Positions 44,600-57,881 are shown, counted from the first letter of the stretch. The stretch: DNA of 64,000 bases from Epichloe hybrida (GCA_019022495.1 JAFEKR010000002.1:3100001-3164000); one strand, 5' to 3'. A program made the numbers and translations. Notes: a model not told the origin generated them from the sequence alone.

Positions 44600-47180
44600 G
44601 ATTTTATTTGTCCTAAAAAAATTAGGGAAATTAAGGCTTTATATGAATTATAGGGGTCTTAACAGGATTACTATTAAAAATAAGGCCCCCTTACTATTAA
44701 TCTCTGAAATTCTTAATTAACTAGTAGGCGCGAAAGTCTTTATGTCTTTAGATCTTTAAGAGGTATACTACTAGCTATGTATTTATAAGGGTAATAAGTG
44801 GAAGATAGCGTTCTAATACCACTATGGATATTTTAAGTACCTTATTATGCTATTTAGATTAGTAAACGCACTAGCTACTTTTTAGGAATATATTAATAAT
44901 ATGCTTAAGGGACTTATAGATGAATTTTGTATTGTTTACCTTAATAATATCCTAATATATAGTAGTAACCCTATAAGACATATAGAGTATGTTAAAAGGG
45001 TGCTAGAGCGACTTTAGGACGCGAATCTTTACGTTAACCTTAAGAAGTGCTAATTTTTAGTATTATAGGTAAAATTCCTAGGGTTTATTATATCTAAAAA
45101 AGGCATTAAGATAAAACTATTAAGGGTTAAAGCTATTATAACCTAGCTAATACCCTATAGCGTGTTTAATATTTAATTATTCCTTAGGTTTATAGGGTTT
45201 TACTAATACTTTATAAAATAGTATAGTAAGGTAGTAGTCTTACTAATAAACTATCTAAAGGGTGTTTAACTAGTGGAGTTTAAGCTAAAGCCTAGTAAAC
45301 TTATAGTGTTTAGAGAACTTTAAAAGAAGTTTTAGGAGGTACTAATCTTAGTGTACTTTAACTTACTTTATCTACTAAGAGTAGAGACAGATGTATCTAG
45401 TTATGTAATTAGAGCTATACTTATAATATTAGTGCTAGGTAGCTAGCACCTAGTGGTGTATTTTTTAAGAAAGTTAACTAATATTAAGCTTTACTACTTA
45501 ACCCTAGATGCTAAGTTATTAGTAATCTAAGAGGCGTTTTAGGCCTAGAGACACTACCTTATGTATTTAACTTACTAGATTATGGTTATAATAGACTACC
45601 TTAATTATAAGTACCTAGCTATAAAGCTAAAGCTATCTAGTAGGTAGGTAATAGTATTAGATAAGCTTTATCTATTTAATTTTAGGATTAAATATTATAT
45701 AGGTAAGCTAAACCCTACTAATACCTTATTAAGAAAAGTAAATTATATTAGTAAGGAGTATAAGGCAGAGGCTATATCCTTATAGCTACCTAACTTCTTA
45801 GCTAAGTTTATAAATGCTAAGTAGTAAGGGCGCTATGTGTGTAATAGTGTAGTTATAGGCCCTAAGGTTATATTACTTAGTGTAGTTAATGGTTTGTTAT
45901 AAGATTACTATAAGGGCTATTCTAGCCTCTAGGGTTTTAAGAAGATATAACTTAATTATATTATTAAGGAACCTAATAGTCCTATAAAGCCTATAAGTAG
46001 TACGCTAACTAGGTTTGCTAATTATAAGTAGTAAGGTTATGCCTTATCTATGTTATTTAATATTTCTGTAAGTCTAGTAAGCCTATAGGTTAGGAGTCTA
46101 GCTAGGTTAGTAGTTAGTAAGTAATATAGGCACCCCCTTAAAATGCTACTTAGCTATAATTTATTTATAAGTCTAAAAGTATACTATAAGCTAGCTACTT
46201 ATAGTAGTATTATAGCAAGAATATAGGTAGTCTAGTAAACCTTTTCTAAGTTTATACGTAATGCTTATCCTAAGTACGTAGAATTAGAGACTTTAATTTA
46301 AGTTATATTATTTTAAGTATAGTAAGGTAATAACTTTACTATAGGTTAGAGGAAGCTACTTAAGAGTGGTAACCTAGAAGTGTTATAGATATAGTTTATT
46401 AGGCTCTCTAAGCTATTAATGTTTAAGAATAAAGTTTTTATTCTAGTAAGTATAAGGAAGGAAGTTCTAATGCTTACTTATAATAACCTAGTAGTAGGCT
46501 ACTAGGGAGTTAGTAAGACCCTTTACTAAATTATAAACTAGTACTACTAGCTATTAATAAAGAAAGATATTAAGTTATATATACGAACTTATATAAGCTA
46601 TTAAACTTTAAAGCTAAGGTATTATAAACCCTATAGTAAGCTAGTAGCACTGCTAGTGCCTAATTAGCCTTTTTAAGAATTATTAATAGACTTTATTATA
46701 GGGCTACTACCTATAAAAAACATAAACTAGACTTATAATATAATCTTAGTTATTATAAACTATTTTATAAAGTATAGTATTTATATTCCTATTTTAACGC
46801 GTATAACTAGTAATAGGTTAGCTACTATATTCTTAGAGTATATTTTTAGGGATTATAGCGCTCTAGAGAGTATTATTATAGACTAGGGTTTAACTTTTAC
46901 TAGTGGGTTTTAAATAACCTTCTACTACCTTATTATAACTAAGTAGCAACTAAGCACTGCGTTTTACCTGCAGATAGATAGTTAGATAGAATGTCTAAAC
47001 TAAGTTTTAGAGTATTATTTAAGAGCCTTTGCTTGCTTTAACTAAACTAATTAAGCTAATAATCTTTTAATAGTATAGTTTATATATAATATAAGTGTTT
47101 ATTTAACTTATAGCTATACCCTAGCTAAGGCGCTATAAGGCTATAACCCTAGGGGACTATAGTAAGTGGTTATAGATATT
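44600..47180 (+). pseudogene. Decayed gypsy pol: reverse transcriptase, RNase H and integrase
   Basis: A broken plus-strand frame shows MNYRGLN followed by [10 protein letters not shown] (44650-44710), then GLIDEFCIVYLNNILIYS (about 44909-44965), where the catalytic YLDD has become YLNN at 44937-44948. RNase H remains are seen as ETDVSSYVIRA (about 45388). The integrase zinc and core region is recognisable from 46480 to 47160 by VSKTLY, KDIKLYIRTYI, LLIDFIIGLLPIKN, and SIIIDQGLTFTSGF. Stop codons occur every few tens of residues. Confidence 0.85.
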
Positions 47181-50056
47181 CCTATAGTAAATAACTAGGT
47201 AAAAACTTATGCTATTACGCTAAGGGACAGACATATAATAATTAAGTAGCTTCTAAGCAACTTATAGGTCTAGTATATAAAGCACTATAATAAGAAGTAG
47301 ACCCTAATAAAGTTTAATATAGGCAACTATGTTTTATTATTTATAAAGAATATTAACTTATAATAACCTAGTAGGAAGCTAAGTGTAAAGTACCTAGGCC
47401 CTTATAAAATTAAAAAGGTAATTAGTACCTACAGACTTATATATTAATTAAGGCTACCACGCGGAACGCGTCTATATAATGTTTTTAATATTACTAACCT
47501 TAAACTATTTATAAGGGACCTATCTAGTGTAGAAGATACATCCTTGCTGCAAGAGAATATTATAGATAACAAGTAGGAGTTTAAAGTTAAGAGAATTATA
47601 TTATATTATTATAATAGGAGATATTAGAAATACCTAGTTAAGTAAAAGGGCTATAATACTTTAGAAAATTCTTAGGTAAAGAAAAGAGATTTTATTATAA
47701 TAGATATTATTAAGGATTATAAGTAGTAACTAAGCAGCTAGTTTATAGACATAGAGGTGTATTTAATAGAGTTTAGATAGTAGTAGTAATATATAAAGAA
47801 AAAATCCAGATAATTTCTTAGATAACCTAACTTATAGCTACTTCGCACTAATTACTTTATTAACACGTTAGGCGCCTAACCCTTAGTAGTCTTACCTATA
47901 CTAATAAGAGCGGAGGATTTATCCTTATTATTAAAAGAATCCCTCTCTATATATATATATATACAAAGCTTACTAGGAAGGTCTAGTGGCCTAATATAAG
48001 TAGGAAGTGTAAATATATTAGTAGTAAGCTACTAGTAAGTTAGTAAAGCTATAAGCTAGAGCGTAAGGAGTATATATAAATAGAAGGTTTTATATAATAA
48101 AACGTAAGCTATTAGAAATATTTATCTAGACTTCTAGATTAATAGTATTACTAAGTAGTAATATAGTAACTTATTTATTAGTATTAGCCTTACATATAAC
48201 TTCTGCTATAAGCTACGCTTACCTTACCTAACTACGCTTATTAGTATTTTTAGTAGTTAAGAGCGTATTATAAAGTTTGTGTTTTATATGTATTAGATAC
48301 TAGTAGTATATTAGTAGTAACTAAGTTATAGAAATAAGGGATATGTATATTATTAAGAAAGTATAGATTATTATTAGGATTACTATAAGTATTAATATGC
48401 TTAAAGAGTATATAGTATAACTAGGTAAACTAAGTAAGATACTAGTAGTATATTAGTATGTGTATTAGTAGTAAGAAAAGGGAGGATATACCCTAGAATA
48501 GTCTTTATTATTTTATAAATAATATACGTATTTTATTAAGTTACCTATGTAAGTTAGTAATAACCTATAGTAAGATAGTAGTGAAGTTATACTTAGGGAA
48601 TTAGTATACTTTATTAGGATAGATTTGCCCTCTATAAGATATTATAGCTCTATACTATTACTATCTTTAGGAGTAATTACTTATATTATTACTTACTATA
48701 TATAGTATATATAAGGAATTTTTATTTTACTAGTACTACTAGCTATAAGTTAGTAAGGTAAGCACTAGGGGAATATAGATATTATACTTATATAGAAATT
48801 TTAGAAGCTAAATATTTCTTACTAGGAGACTTTATAGGGGATATTATAGGAGTTTTTACACTAGGGGGAGGTAGTAGTAGTAGAGTAATTACTTATATTA
48901 AAGATATTATTAACTACTAGTAAGTTAGTAGTAATATACTATAAGAAAACTTATAGGTAGAAGGTAAGAAACTAATATTTTAGTGTTTAAGAGGATTTAG
49001 ATATTTTAGATAAGGATAGTGTTAGATTCATAGGGTATTGAATTCAATGTGTAATACAGTCGTGAGCCCGAAGAATAGTATTGTCATCGATTATCTATTC
49101 TAGGCTGCGTTGTCTGTTGTTATAATTGATTTTTATTATAGGAAAAGAGAGGTAAAAAGCTAGAAGTTATAATATATAAAGGGAAAAGGGGTTACGCGTT
49201 TGTGTCCCTACATTTCCTAGCTAATTAACGTGCTAGGTTATAGGTTACGTGTAGGGTCCGCGCGTAGCCTAAGCTTCTGCTAGGTAATTGCGGCTATGAC
49301 ACGCGATTAATATTACCTTTATTCTAACACTAGAACTTCTCTCTTTTAATATAATTATTAACGCGCGATATTAATCGCAGAAATAAAAAAGAAAGATAGA
49401 TTAAGAATATAATTAATAGGGAATATAAAGAAAAAAACTTATAGCTTACCTAGGCATATAGTTACTAATAAAAGGGAAATAATAATCTTGCTTAGCCTAT
49501 AAGCTTATATAAGGATAAGTAGGTCCTTCTAAATCCCTTCTTTCCTTAAAATAATATATATACCACACTATAGCGTATATATAATATCTTCCTCCTCCTT
49601 AGTAATACCTTTATCCTCCTACGCACTACTATTAATTTCTATGGTTTACTAGGAGGGCCTAGTAGGCTAGCGTGGTTATAGCTACTAGGGATATTAACTA
49701 TAGGGGTGTAAATCCCCTATATATTACTATCTTATCCCTATAGCTACCCTCCTAGAGGATTACCCTTTTCTCTTACTATATATATGTTACGCGTAGGTAA
49801 CCTATCCCTTTATCTAGATAGTTATCTAGTTAGTTAAGATAAAGCTCTTAAGGGCCTTATTAGGTAATGCCTTTATAAAGGCATTAGCTAGGTTATCCTC
49901 TCCGTTAATCTATTAGATCTTGCAGAGTTCTTAGTGTTTATATAACTATTAAAGGGCTATAATATTAATTATTAGGCGTTTCTCCTTCATTATACTAAGC
50001 TTAATAAGGCACTTATATAAGGAGTATAAATCTATATATATAATAACTAGGATCTT

Positions 50057-50380
50057 TGTTGAAATCAAAAGAGTGGACCGATCCGACTGAACCTAGGATT
50101 ACAAAGCCTTATATATTTTAACACTCCCCCTAGAATTATATATCTAAAGTGCCCTATTGGAGGTTAGGCTTATACTAGCAATTGAATTTCTTTAGTTGTT
50201 TTTTCGGCAGGGTTCGAACCTATAACCTTGCCTCGCAGAGCAGTGCTCCACTGTGGTGGGCGGGCTAATACGCTACAGTGAGCCACAACCACTGCGCCAC
50301 CGGGCTCATAACCTGTTGAAATCAAAAGAGTGGACTAATCCGACTGAACCTAGGATTACAAAGCCTTATATATTTTAACA
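50057..50380 (-). mobile_element. 324-bp TRIM (terminal-repeat retrotransposon in miniature) with half-tRNA primer site
   Basis: Two 67-bp LTRs (50057-50123 and 50314-50380) start TGTTGAAATC and end TTTTAACA. They differ at two positions, both RIP-type transitions. The target duplication ATCTT is exact (50052-50056, 50381-50385). On the minus strand the first LTR is followed at once by GGTTATGAGCCC (50313-50302), the complement of the initiator-tRNA-Met anticodon stem-loop, the primer site used by copia-type elements. AGGGGGAG (50131-50124) forms the polypurine tract directly before the second LTR. The 190-bp interior encodes no protein and contains a tRNA-like A and B box. It must have used enzymes from another element. 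Confidence 0.85.
50204..50308 (-). other. tRNA-like sequence inside the TRIM (A box and B box)
   Basis: On the minus strand GTGGCGCAGTGGTTG (50300-50286) fits the Pol III A box and GGTTCGAACC (50220-50211) the B box, about 65 nt apart. The ends do not pair into an acceptor stem and no clear anticodon arm forms between them, so it is not a functional tRNA gene. The pattern is that of a tRNA-derived SINE head. Confidence 0.65.
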
Positions 50381-53300
50381 ATCTTTAGGAGCTTTAGTTA
50401 GTTAGTAACTAAGTTCAGGGTAGTTATAATTACGTAAGCTATATTAACACTAGCTACTATACTATAGACTTCTAAGGTAAGCACACTTTGCGTAACTCTC
50501 TTACTCTTTATTAAGCTAAAGTGCATAATATTACCTTTAATTATAAACTTACTATTAGTATAGTCTTTATTCACTAGGATAAGTACATATCCTAGTTATA
50601 AGGATAGGTCCTAGTTATTAGTAAAGAATCTATCTATAAAGGCAAAGAGCTTTACCTTCTTAAGGTTAATTAGGATAAACATTAGACCTCTCTCTAGGTA
50701 ATTTATCTGCCACTTTAGGCGGTGATTAAGGGCTTTTACGTCCTCTAGGGTTAGCTCCTAGTATTATATAGCAATAGATAAGTTAAAGTAAGCCTCTAGT
50801 TAGTAAATTAAGGTAATATAAGCGCCTTAGGCCCTCTGCTTAATATATTTACGCTTTAAGTTAGTTATTAGGACTAACTCTAACTTATTACTTTACCCTT
50901 TTTACTAGATCTTAATAGTATTATTCTCTAGTAAGATAATGCTACTATTAAACATAAGAGAGCAGTCCTAAGTTAGGAATTACTTTAGCTTTATATTAAA
51001 GCCTACTATAGTAAGCTAGGTCTCTTCCTTCTTAGAGAACTTCTTATCTAAGAGGCTAATTATGTTATTAGTTTGCATTCTAATGTAGGTAAAGTTAGGG
51101 CTTTCCTTTATAGTTATAAGCAGGTAAGGATTATATATAGAGGTTTCTATCTAGAGGTTCTCTTTATAATGCTTATAATACATAACCTACTAGTATATTC
51201 CTACCTTTATAAGCCTATAGAGGGGTTTTATAACCCTTATGATTATACTAGGTAAGTAGAGATACTATATCTGAATTAGTAAGCGCGCTAGGATTAGCCG
51301 CTCTAGTAATGTATAGGCTTATATATAAGCCTAATAGATATCTCTTAGCTAGATAAGGAATTTCCTTAATCTTACTAATAAGGCTATCACAAGGATAAGA
51401 CGTTAGCTCGCGTGTTAAATCATTAGGGCCTATGTAAGAATAGCCTGTTTCCCCTTATTCTTACACCCTTAGATTACAAGGCATGACTTTTTATAGGGTT
51501 CTATTATCTTACCCTTAATCTTATTAATAATCTAGGAATTAAAGATTTAAATCCCACTATATTCTTCCTTATTAAATATAATAAATTTAAACACACCTTA
51601 CTTAATTAAAGCATTAATCTCTGCTTTTATTAATAGCTTAAATAGTTTACCTAGGGTCTTAATAATTCCTTCCTTATATAGCTTAATTATAAGAGCTAGG
51701 TTACTATATTCTTTTACTAATAGGAATATATTAGTATCTTAAGGTATTATAGGAGGGTTCTTCCGTAGCCTTTCGCGTCCTTACTTTAGTAATATTAGTA
51801 GCACTATGTTCTTATTATAGGCCTCTTACCCTTTTTCTCCTTTCTCTTTACTAGGCTCTGCTATCTTCTTTACACTAGGATTATTATAGTAAGGCTTAAT
51901 AAATATTAACCTAAAGGTCTTTAGGCCTCTAGGCATATTAAGTATATAGCTTTCTCTAGTAATTACTAGCAGCTTATATAGACCTACCTATCCCTTACCT
52001 TCTTACTAGACCTTAACCTTTAATCTAAGTAGTAAGCTAAGGGTCTTTAAGGTATCTAAGCTATTACGTTTAGTAAGGGCCTTATTAACCTTCTAGATAG
52101 CATAGAGTCTCTTAATCTCTTTAGTAGCCTTCTATACTATAATCACATGCTATGTAATATTAGGTAATAGTAAGGACTTATTTATTATATATAGGTAAGC
52201 TCTAAAGATAAGGAGGGTTAGGATAAGGCTATTAGGGCTTGTGGTGTTATTTAAGGCCTTAATTACTATTTAAAGGGCAACAGGTTCTAGCGTTATAAGG
52301 TATTTACATCTAATTATATTATAGGCTCTTTAGAGCAGCCTATAATACCTTTTAACCTTCCCTATGCTATAGTATACCTTAACAAGGACTTCCTTAATTA
52401 AAATTAACATTAAAGCTGCGAATTATCTAAATTTATTACTATAGAAGTTTATTCTAGCATCTATAATAATAAAGTCCGGGGGGCCTAGGTAAGTATTAAT
52501 CTAGCATATTTAGAGGGCTTCCTAGGTTATTTTTGCAGAGATATTATTAAGGAATTTCGCTGCGTTAAACACTATAGCTATATCTATAGCATAGAGTGTA
52601 AGGTAGTTACTATCTAGGTAAAAGATATTTACTATTACTTTATAATTAAAGCTATACTTATCCTTAAGAGTAAACTTAAAGTAATTAAGGCTATTTACAT
52701 GTATTTAGTATTAGTAGTAAATTCTTATTAGCTCCCTAATAGCTTTAATATTAATATTATACCCTAATCTATAGAGAACCTTATATAGGCATTAGATTAA
52801 TAGATATCTAAAGCAGTAGTGTAGTCGCTATAGCTTACCTTCTATAAGGTAGCTCTAAGCAACTACTTCTTCTTTCTATATAAGGAGCATCTAGGCGTAG
52901 CCCTATTTATATATAATAAGGACTTTAATATTTCCTTATTATAGTGTGTTCTTAAAGATATTAAAGTTAATCTTTAGATAGTCTATATTATTAAGGGATA
53001 AGAGAAATAGAGTGTTTATAAGGATAACCTAAAAGAGAATATTTCTAAAGGGAGTAAGCACATTAGCCACTCTAAGCGCGATAATTAGGTCTCCCACGCC
53101 AAATCTAACTAATGCCTTCTTCTCTGTTAATTCATTAAGCTACAATATAGGCATCTAATATTATAAAGCAAGAAATTAAGGGTGCCTTACTATAGAGAAC
53201 TTTACGGCTCCTGTATTAGGCATAATCCCTTAGAATATCACATAGGAATAGCAATCTTCTAATATAAACATTACTAGGGCTTTATTCACGAGTTCCTGCT

Positions 53301-56300
53301 AAAAGGGGTTTTCTTTGCTTAGACTATAATAAGCTACTTGCCTTATTAGGAATTAAACTATTCTCTCGCTATTAATTTGCGTTCTATGCGTAAAGAAGCT
53401 TATAGGTACTAGCCTATCTATATCATTAGGGCTATTATTAAATCCAATGCTCTTTATATATTAAGCAATCTTATTATTAATAGGGGTTTAAGACTTATGT
53501 TCTCCCTTATACTAAGTAAGGAATAAATAATATAAGTTATTAGCTAGATCTATAAGGTAGTAGTTCTTAAAGCGTTAAAACGCCTTCTTATAGTTCTCTT
53601 TAGGGTGCTTAGATAACTAGCATCCTTTCTTACTATATATATAGCACTTCTTTATATAAGGAGTACCTCCTTTTCCTTATAGTTTTAAGGGGTATTAGAT
53701 CTCTTTTCTAGTCCTATTATATCTTTAGTTAGTCTAGAATTACTCTAGGGTTATAGCTTTAGTTAGGAACTATTAATAGTTCTTCTTCTTTTCCTTAATA
53801 AGATAAAGGGTTATTCTAATCTATTCACAAAACTCTTATAGTCTATCTAGTAAATCTATAATTACTTCTTTACACTCTAGAATACTATAATAAGCTCTAA
53901 TAAGTTAATTCTAGAGTGCCCTTTTAGTTTAGCTTACTTTAGGCACTACTTATTATAAGATAGCTAGTCTTTCTATAAGTTTATTAAAGTATTTAATTAT
54001 TAACTTACTTAGGTTATTATTTGCTATTCCTTGTAGGGAAGTATTATTTTACTCTAGCAAATATCTTTACTATATATCCTTAGTTTTAAATTATTCTCTT
54101 ATATAGCTAATAAGCGTAAGGAGATCTTATAGTTATCTAGGTTTAGAGAGGTAATCTATATAGTATTATAGTGCTTTGCCTTTAAGTATAACCTTAAAAG
54201 CATAACTAGCTTATTTAAGCTAAATATTAAGTAACTTATACTTTCTATAGAATATTTAAAGCTTTAATTTAAGGATATTATAGTTATTAGCGCTATAGAG
54301 TTATTCTTTAGGGTATACCTTAGATAGGTTAATAATTTACTTTAGCAAAGGTCTCTAGGTCTATAGGGGTCCTCTAGGTATTTCCCTTTATATTTATAGA
54401 AGGGGTAGTAAGGTCTTTAGGAAGTAAGAGGGTAGCTTTATAAGTAGCACCCTTAGGGCTTATTATTCCCTCTAATTCTCCTTTTCCTTATATTAGGAAG
54501 GAGAAATTATAGCTCTTTAAGCTATGCTAATAAGGGCACTACTAGCCCTAGATAGTATAGGTTACCTCTATTAGTAACTCTCTTACTTAGGGGTATTATT
54601 AGTAGTATTACTAGGGTAATACTACTAACTTACCTTTAGTAAAGGTATAGGTAAGGGAGTTACCTATAGATGCTTATAAATAGTATCCTTAGGCAGTCTT
54701 AACTCTAGGTTAATTAACCTTCCTAGGGGAGATTAACTAGGCCTTCCTAGAGGGGATTAGTTTAGTCTTCCTAGGGGAGTCTAGCTTATTAATCCTTTTA
54801 ATAGTAATTATACTAATAAATAGGGTAACGGGGTAGGTTACCTAGTTTTAATATTACTATTATCTAGTAAATTACAGAAGAACTCTTTATTCTATAGGTT
54901 CTTTTAGAAGCCTATATACTTTTTCCTAGCCTCTTTAATTTCTTTAAGAGTCTAAAATCTAAATTCTTCTTAGTTTATTACTTCTTTAAGGTTATTTATT
55001 ATCTTAGTGCCTCTTCTAATAGTTATGTACACTTTATTATAAAGAAGATAGTCTTAAAGTCTATTTTATAAAAGGTCTCTCCCTTCCGCAAACTTATCCC
55101 TTAACTATTCGTAGAAGTTATTACTAAATTCGGAGAATAGTGTTCTTCTAAATAACCCTCGCTCCTTATATTATTTAGTCTTTATAAGGATATAAAGACT
55201 TATTTCCTTAGGTGTTATTATCTCTTTATATTTAAAACTTCCTATTTATTAGAGTAGTTCTTCTATAATATATTATTTAAGCCTTATAGAGATATAAGGG
55301 TATAGGTTAGTATAGATAAGGGTTTTTCCTTTGTTAAGGTATTTATTATTATCTCCTATTTTAACGCCTTCTATAGCATTATTATAGCTATTAGTCTTAC
55401 TAGGAACTCTAAATTAACTAGAGGTCCTAGATGGTCTAGCTATATCTAATATTTTAATTAATTAAGGGAGGCAGATCTTATAATATAAGGAAAAATTACA
55501 ACTGTAATTATATAACGTATTTTGGATATAAAGGATCGCGAAGCAAGGCGGTTAACTTTAAATACGTGATAGAACGTATAATAAAGAAAGATAAGGGGAT
55601 AGCTTAGCTACTAGCGTTAAACCTTTCTTTATTGTGTTAGAGTCTGTATAGATATAGATGTTAATACTAAAGTAAGAAGAGAGCTATATTATACCTTTCT
55701 ATTAGCATAACTTATTATTAAACGTAATCCTCCTATTTCATAGGGTAAGTTGTTGTTAGATAAGCTGCCTCTTCTAATTAACCTTGCTAATCTACGGTGT
55801 TTAAAAACTACGTGGTTATCTGTGAAGGTAACTACTAATTAGTGTTAGATTCACAGGGTATTGAATTTAATGTGTAATATAGTCATAAGCCCGAAGAATA
55901 GTATTATTATCAATTATCTATTCTAGGCTACGTTATCTGTTATTATAATTGATTTTTATTATAGGAAAAGAGAGGTAAAAAGCTAGAAGTTATAATACAT
56001 AAAGGGAAAAGGGGTTACGCGTTTGTATCCCCACATTTCCTAGCTAATTAATATGCTAGGTTATGGGTCACGTGTGGGGTCCGCGCGCGGCCTAAGCTTC
56101 TGCTGGGTAATTGCGGCTGTGACGCGCGATTGATATCACCTTTGTTCTAACAGATAGATATGGATAATAAAGTAACGCTATAGGATATTAGTAATTACTA
56201 TAAGAGAAGCTATAAAGCTACTAGTTTATAGGTAAGGGTAACTTATAATACTAAGGGAGAATATAAAAGGAAGAAAAAGTATATAGAAGTAGGGGAAAGT

Positions 56301-57069
56301 AAGCCTTTTTTATATTAGCCCTAGACCCCTAAGTAATTTATATGCTATATATAGCTAATCTAGGAATTATAATATTTATAGTTATAGCTACTACTAGTAG
56401 ATATGTATGCTAGCTATGAACTCCTAGCGAGATTAATATAATATCCCTAATATTAGATAAGAAGTTATTTATTTTAAATAGTATACGTTACCCTATCTAT
56501 TTAACTTAATTATAAAACTTAATACTAGTAGTTTGCTTACTTAGCGCTAATAACTTATTAGATAGAGGTATGTATATTAGAGGTAATAAAGTAGTAAGTG
56601 TGTAGCTACCTATAATCTAGTGATTATAAGAAGGGCTACCTAGACCCCTATAATATTTGTCTTACTATTTAAAGCGGATATAATACTACGCACTAATAGT
56701 ATAGCTAGTAATATAGATATTACTATAGGTTATGTGTAGTAAACACGTACTAGCTAAGTAGCTCTTTATAATTAAGGATAATTATATATTAGGGGGGTAG
56801 TATATTAGGGGTATAGAGGCTAGGGAGTTATAGATAGGATAGTTATATAATGGAGCCCTTAGATAAGCCTTAGATTATATAGATAACTAAGTAACTACTA
56901 GGTAGTTACGTGTATGTAGTAGGGTATTTAGATAAGGACTACCTATAAGAGTTATAGGAGGTTAGAGTTTAAGACCTTTATATACTTACCCCTAAGTAGT
57001 AGCTCTCTAGCTATAATTAAGAGTCTTAGCCTTCACTTTGTTTGTATCTCTCCTACCATAGTTGTGACA

Positions 57070-57487
57070 CTACTATCCTTATTATCCTTACTTTTATAAG
57101 TAGAAATATTATAAAAACTAGCACTTTAGGAAGTATTTATTCTAAGCCTTAGGGAGTAACTTATATAGTTAGGTAAGAAGCAAGACCTAGCGCCTATTAT
57201 AAAAAAGTTATATAATATATTCCCTATAGCTCTATTCTACGTATCCACCTTAGGCAGGTATACATTATTATTAGCCTTAGATTAGGAGCCAAGCCTAATA
57301 GAATTAGGCTATCCCTTAACTAGCCTAATAAGCACGCTAGCTTTAGGAAAGGTACTAGGTAGAAGGATTAACTCTAGTGCCACTAGAGAACAGGGAGATG
57401 CAGAAGACTAGGCCATGTTCAGGTTGTCTTTCTCTGGAATTAATAGAGATAAGCTCCTTAGCTCGGGCCCGTCCATCATGGGCAGAG
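57070..57487. other. AT-rich spacer downstream of the gypsy element
   Basis: Decayed sequence follows the second CTACT target-duplication copy. GC content recovers after about 57360. I see no gene. Confidence 0.4.
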
Positions 57488-57881
57488 TATTGTAAACAAT
57501 TACATCGTGTAATTATTTGTTTTTCTTAAAGAATTAATATCGAGCTTATAATTAAAGATATTATACTAATAATCACGTAATCTTATAGAGTAAAAATCAA
57601 AGTAAAGTATAATATATAAAAGTGGGTCTAAAAGTGGGTCGTACGTCTGTAATTACAAATACTAAAAACAATTACATTTTAGCACTAAAAATAAGTACAA
57701 AAGTTATTTTTCTACTTTATAGCTTAATAATCCACTTTCAGACCCACTTTTATATATAGTATTTTTCTTTGAATTTTAGTCTATAAGATTATATAATTAT
57801 TAGGATAATATCTTTAATCATAAGTTAGATATAAAAATAAAGAAAACAATTACAAAACAATTACATTACACGAGTACAATT
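57488..57881. mobile_element. MITE with long terminal inverted repeats
   Basis: The arms 57488-57650 and about 57720-57881 are reverse complements with scattered mismatches; shared blocks are ATTAAAGATATTAT, TAATCTTATAGA and ATATATAAAAGTGGGTCT. It encodes nothing. The AAAGTGGGTCTAAAAGTGGG motif at the inner part of each arm also forms the core of the 97-bp tandem array at 63559. Exact ends and target duplication were not resolved. Confidence 0.65.

Larger units (their letters stand above)
49020..56152 (-). mobile_element. Ty1/copia LTR retrotransposon nested in the gypsy element
   Basis: LTRs of 310 bp lie at 49020-49329 and 55843-56152, and the exact target duplication GATAG is at 49015-49019 and 56153-56157. 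They differ almost only by C/T and G/A. The coding direction is minus: a purine tract (AAAAGAGAGAAG) precedes the left LTR on that strand, a Gag zinc-knuckle remnant CYIYSKKGC...SKHPKE is found at about 53590-53650, and a reverse-transcriptase segment with MQTNNIISLLDKKFSKKEET lies at about 51030-51090. That segment follows the ascomycete copia pattern. All frames are interrupted. A 324-bp miniature element is inserted at 50057. Confidence 0.88.
42112..57069 (+). mobile_element. Full-length, RIP-inactivated Ty3/gypsy LTR retrotransposon interrupted by a copia element
   Basis: LTRs of 267 bp lie at 42112-42378 and 56803-57069. The target duplication CTACT is exact (42107-42111 and 57070-57074). 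A purine-rich tract AGGGGGGTAGTA directly precedes the 3' LTR. Removing the nested copia element and its duplicated GATAG leaves about 7.8 kb. The order is gag, protease region, reverse transcriptase, RNase H, integrase, as in Ty3/gypsy. All frames are full of stops, and most changes fit TpG or CpA to TpA. No active protein can be made. Confidence 0.9.

Noticed and set aside
50204..50308. A functional tRNA gene with B box GGTTCGAACC
   Set aside because: The 5' and 3' ends do not form an acceptor stem and the middle does not give a normal anticodon arm; it lies inside a retroelement and is better read as a SINE-like head.
51073..51255. 60-codon plus-strand open frame in the AT-rich block
   Set aside because: It overlaps, in antisense, the decayed copia reverse transcriptase.
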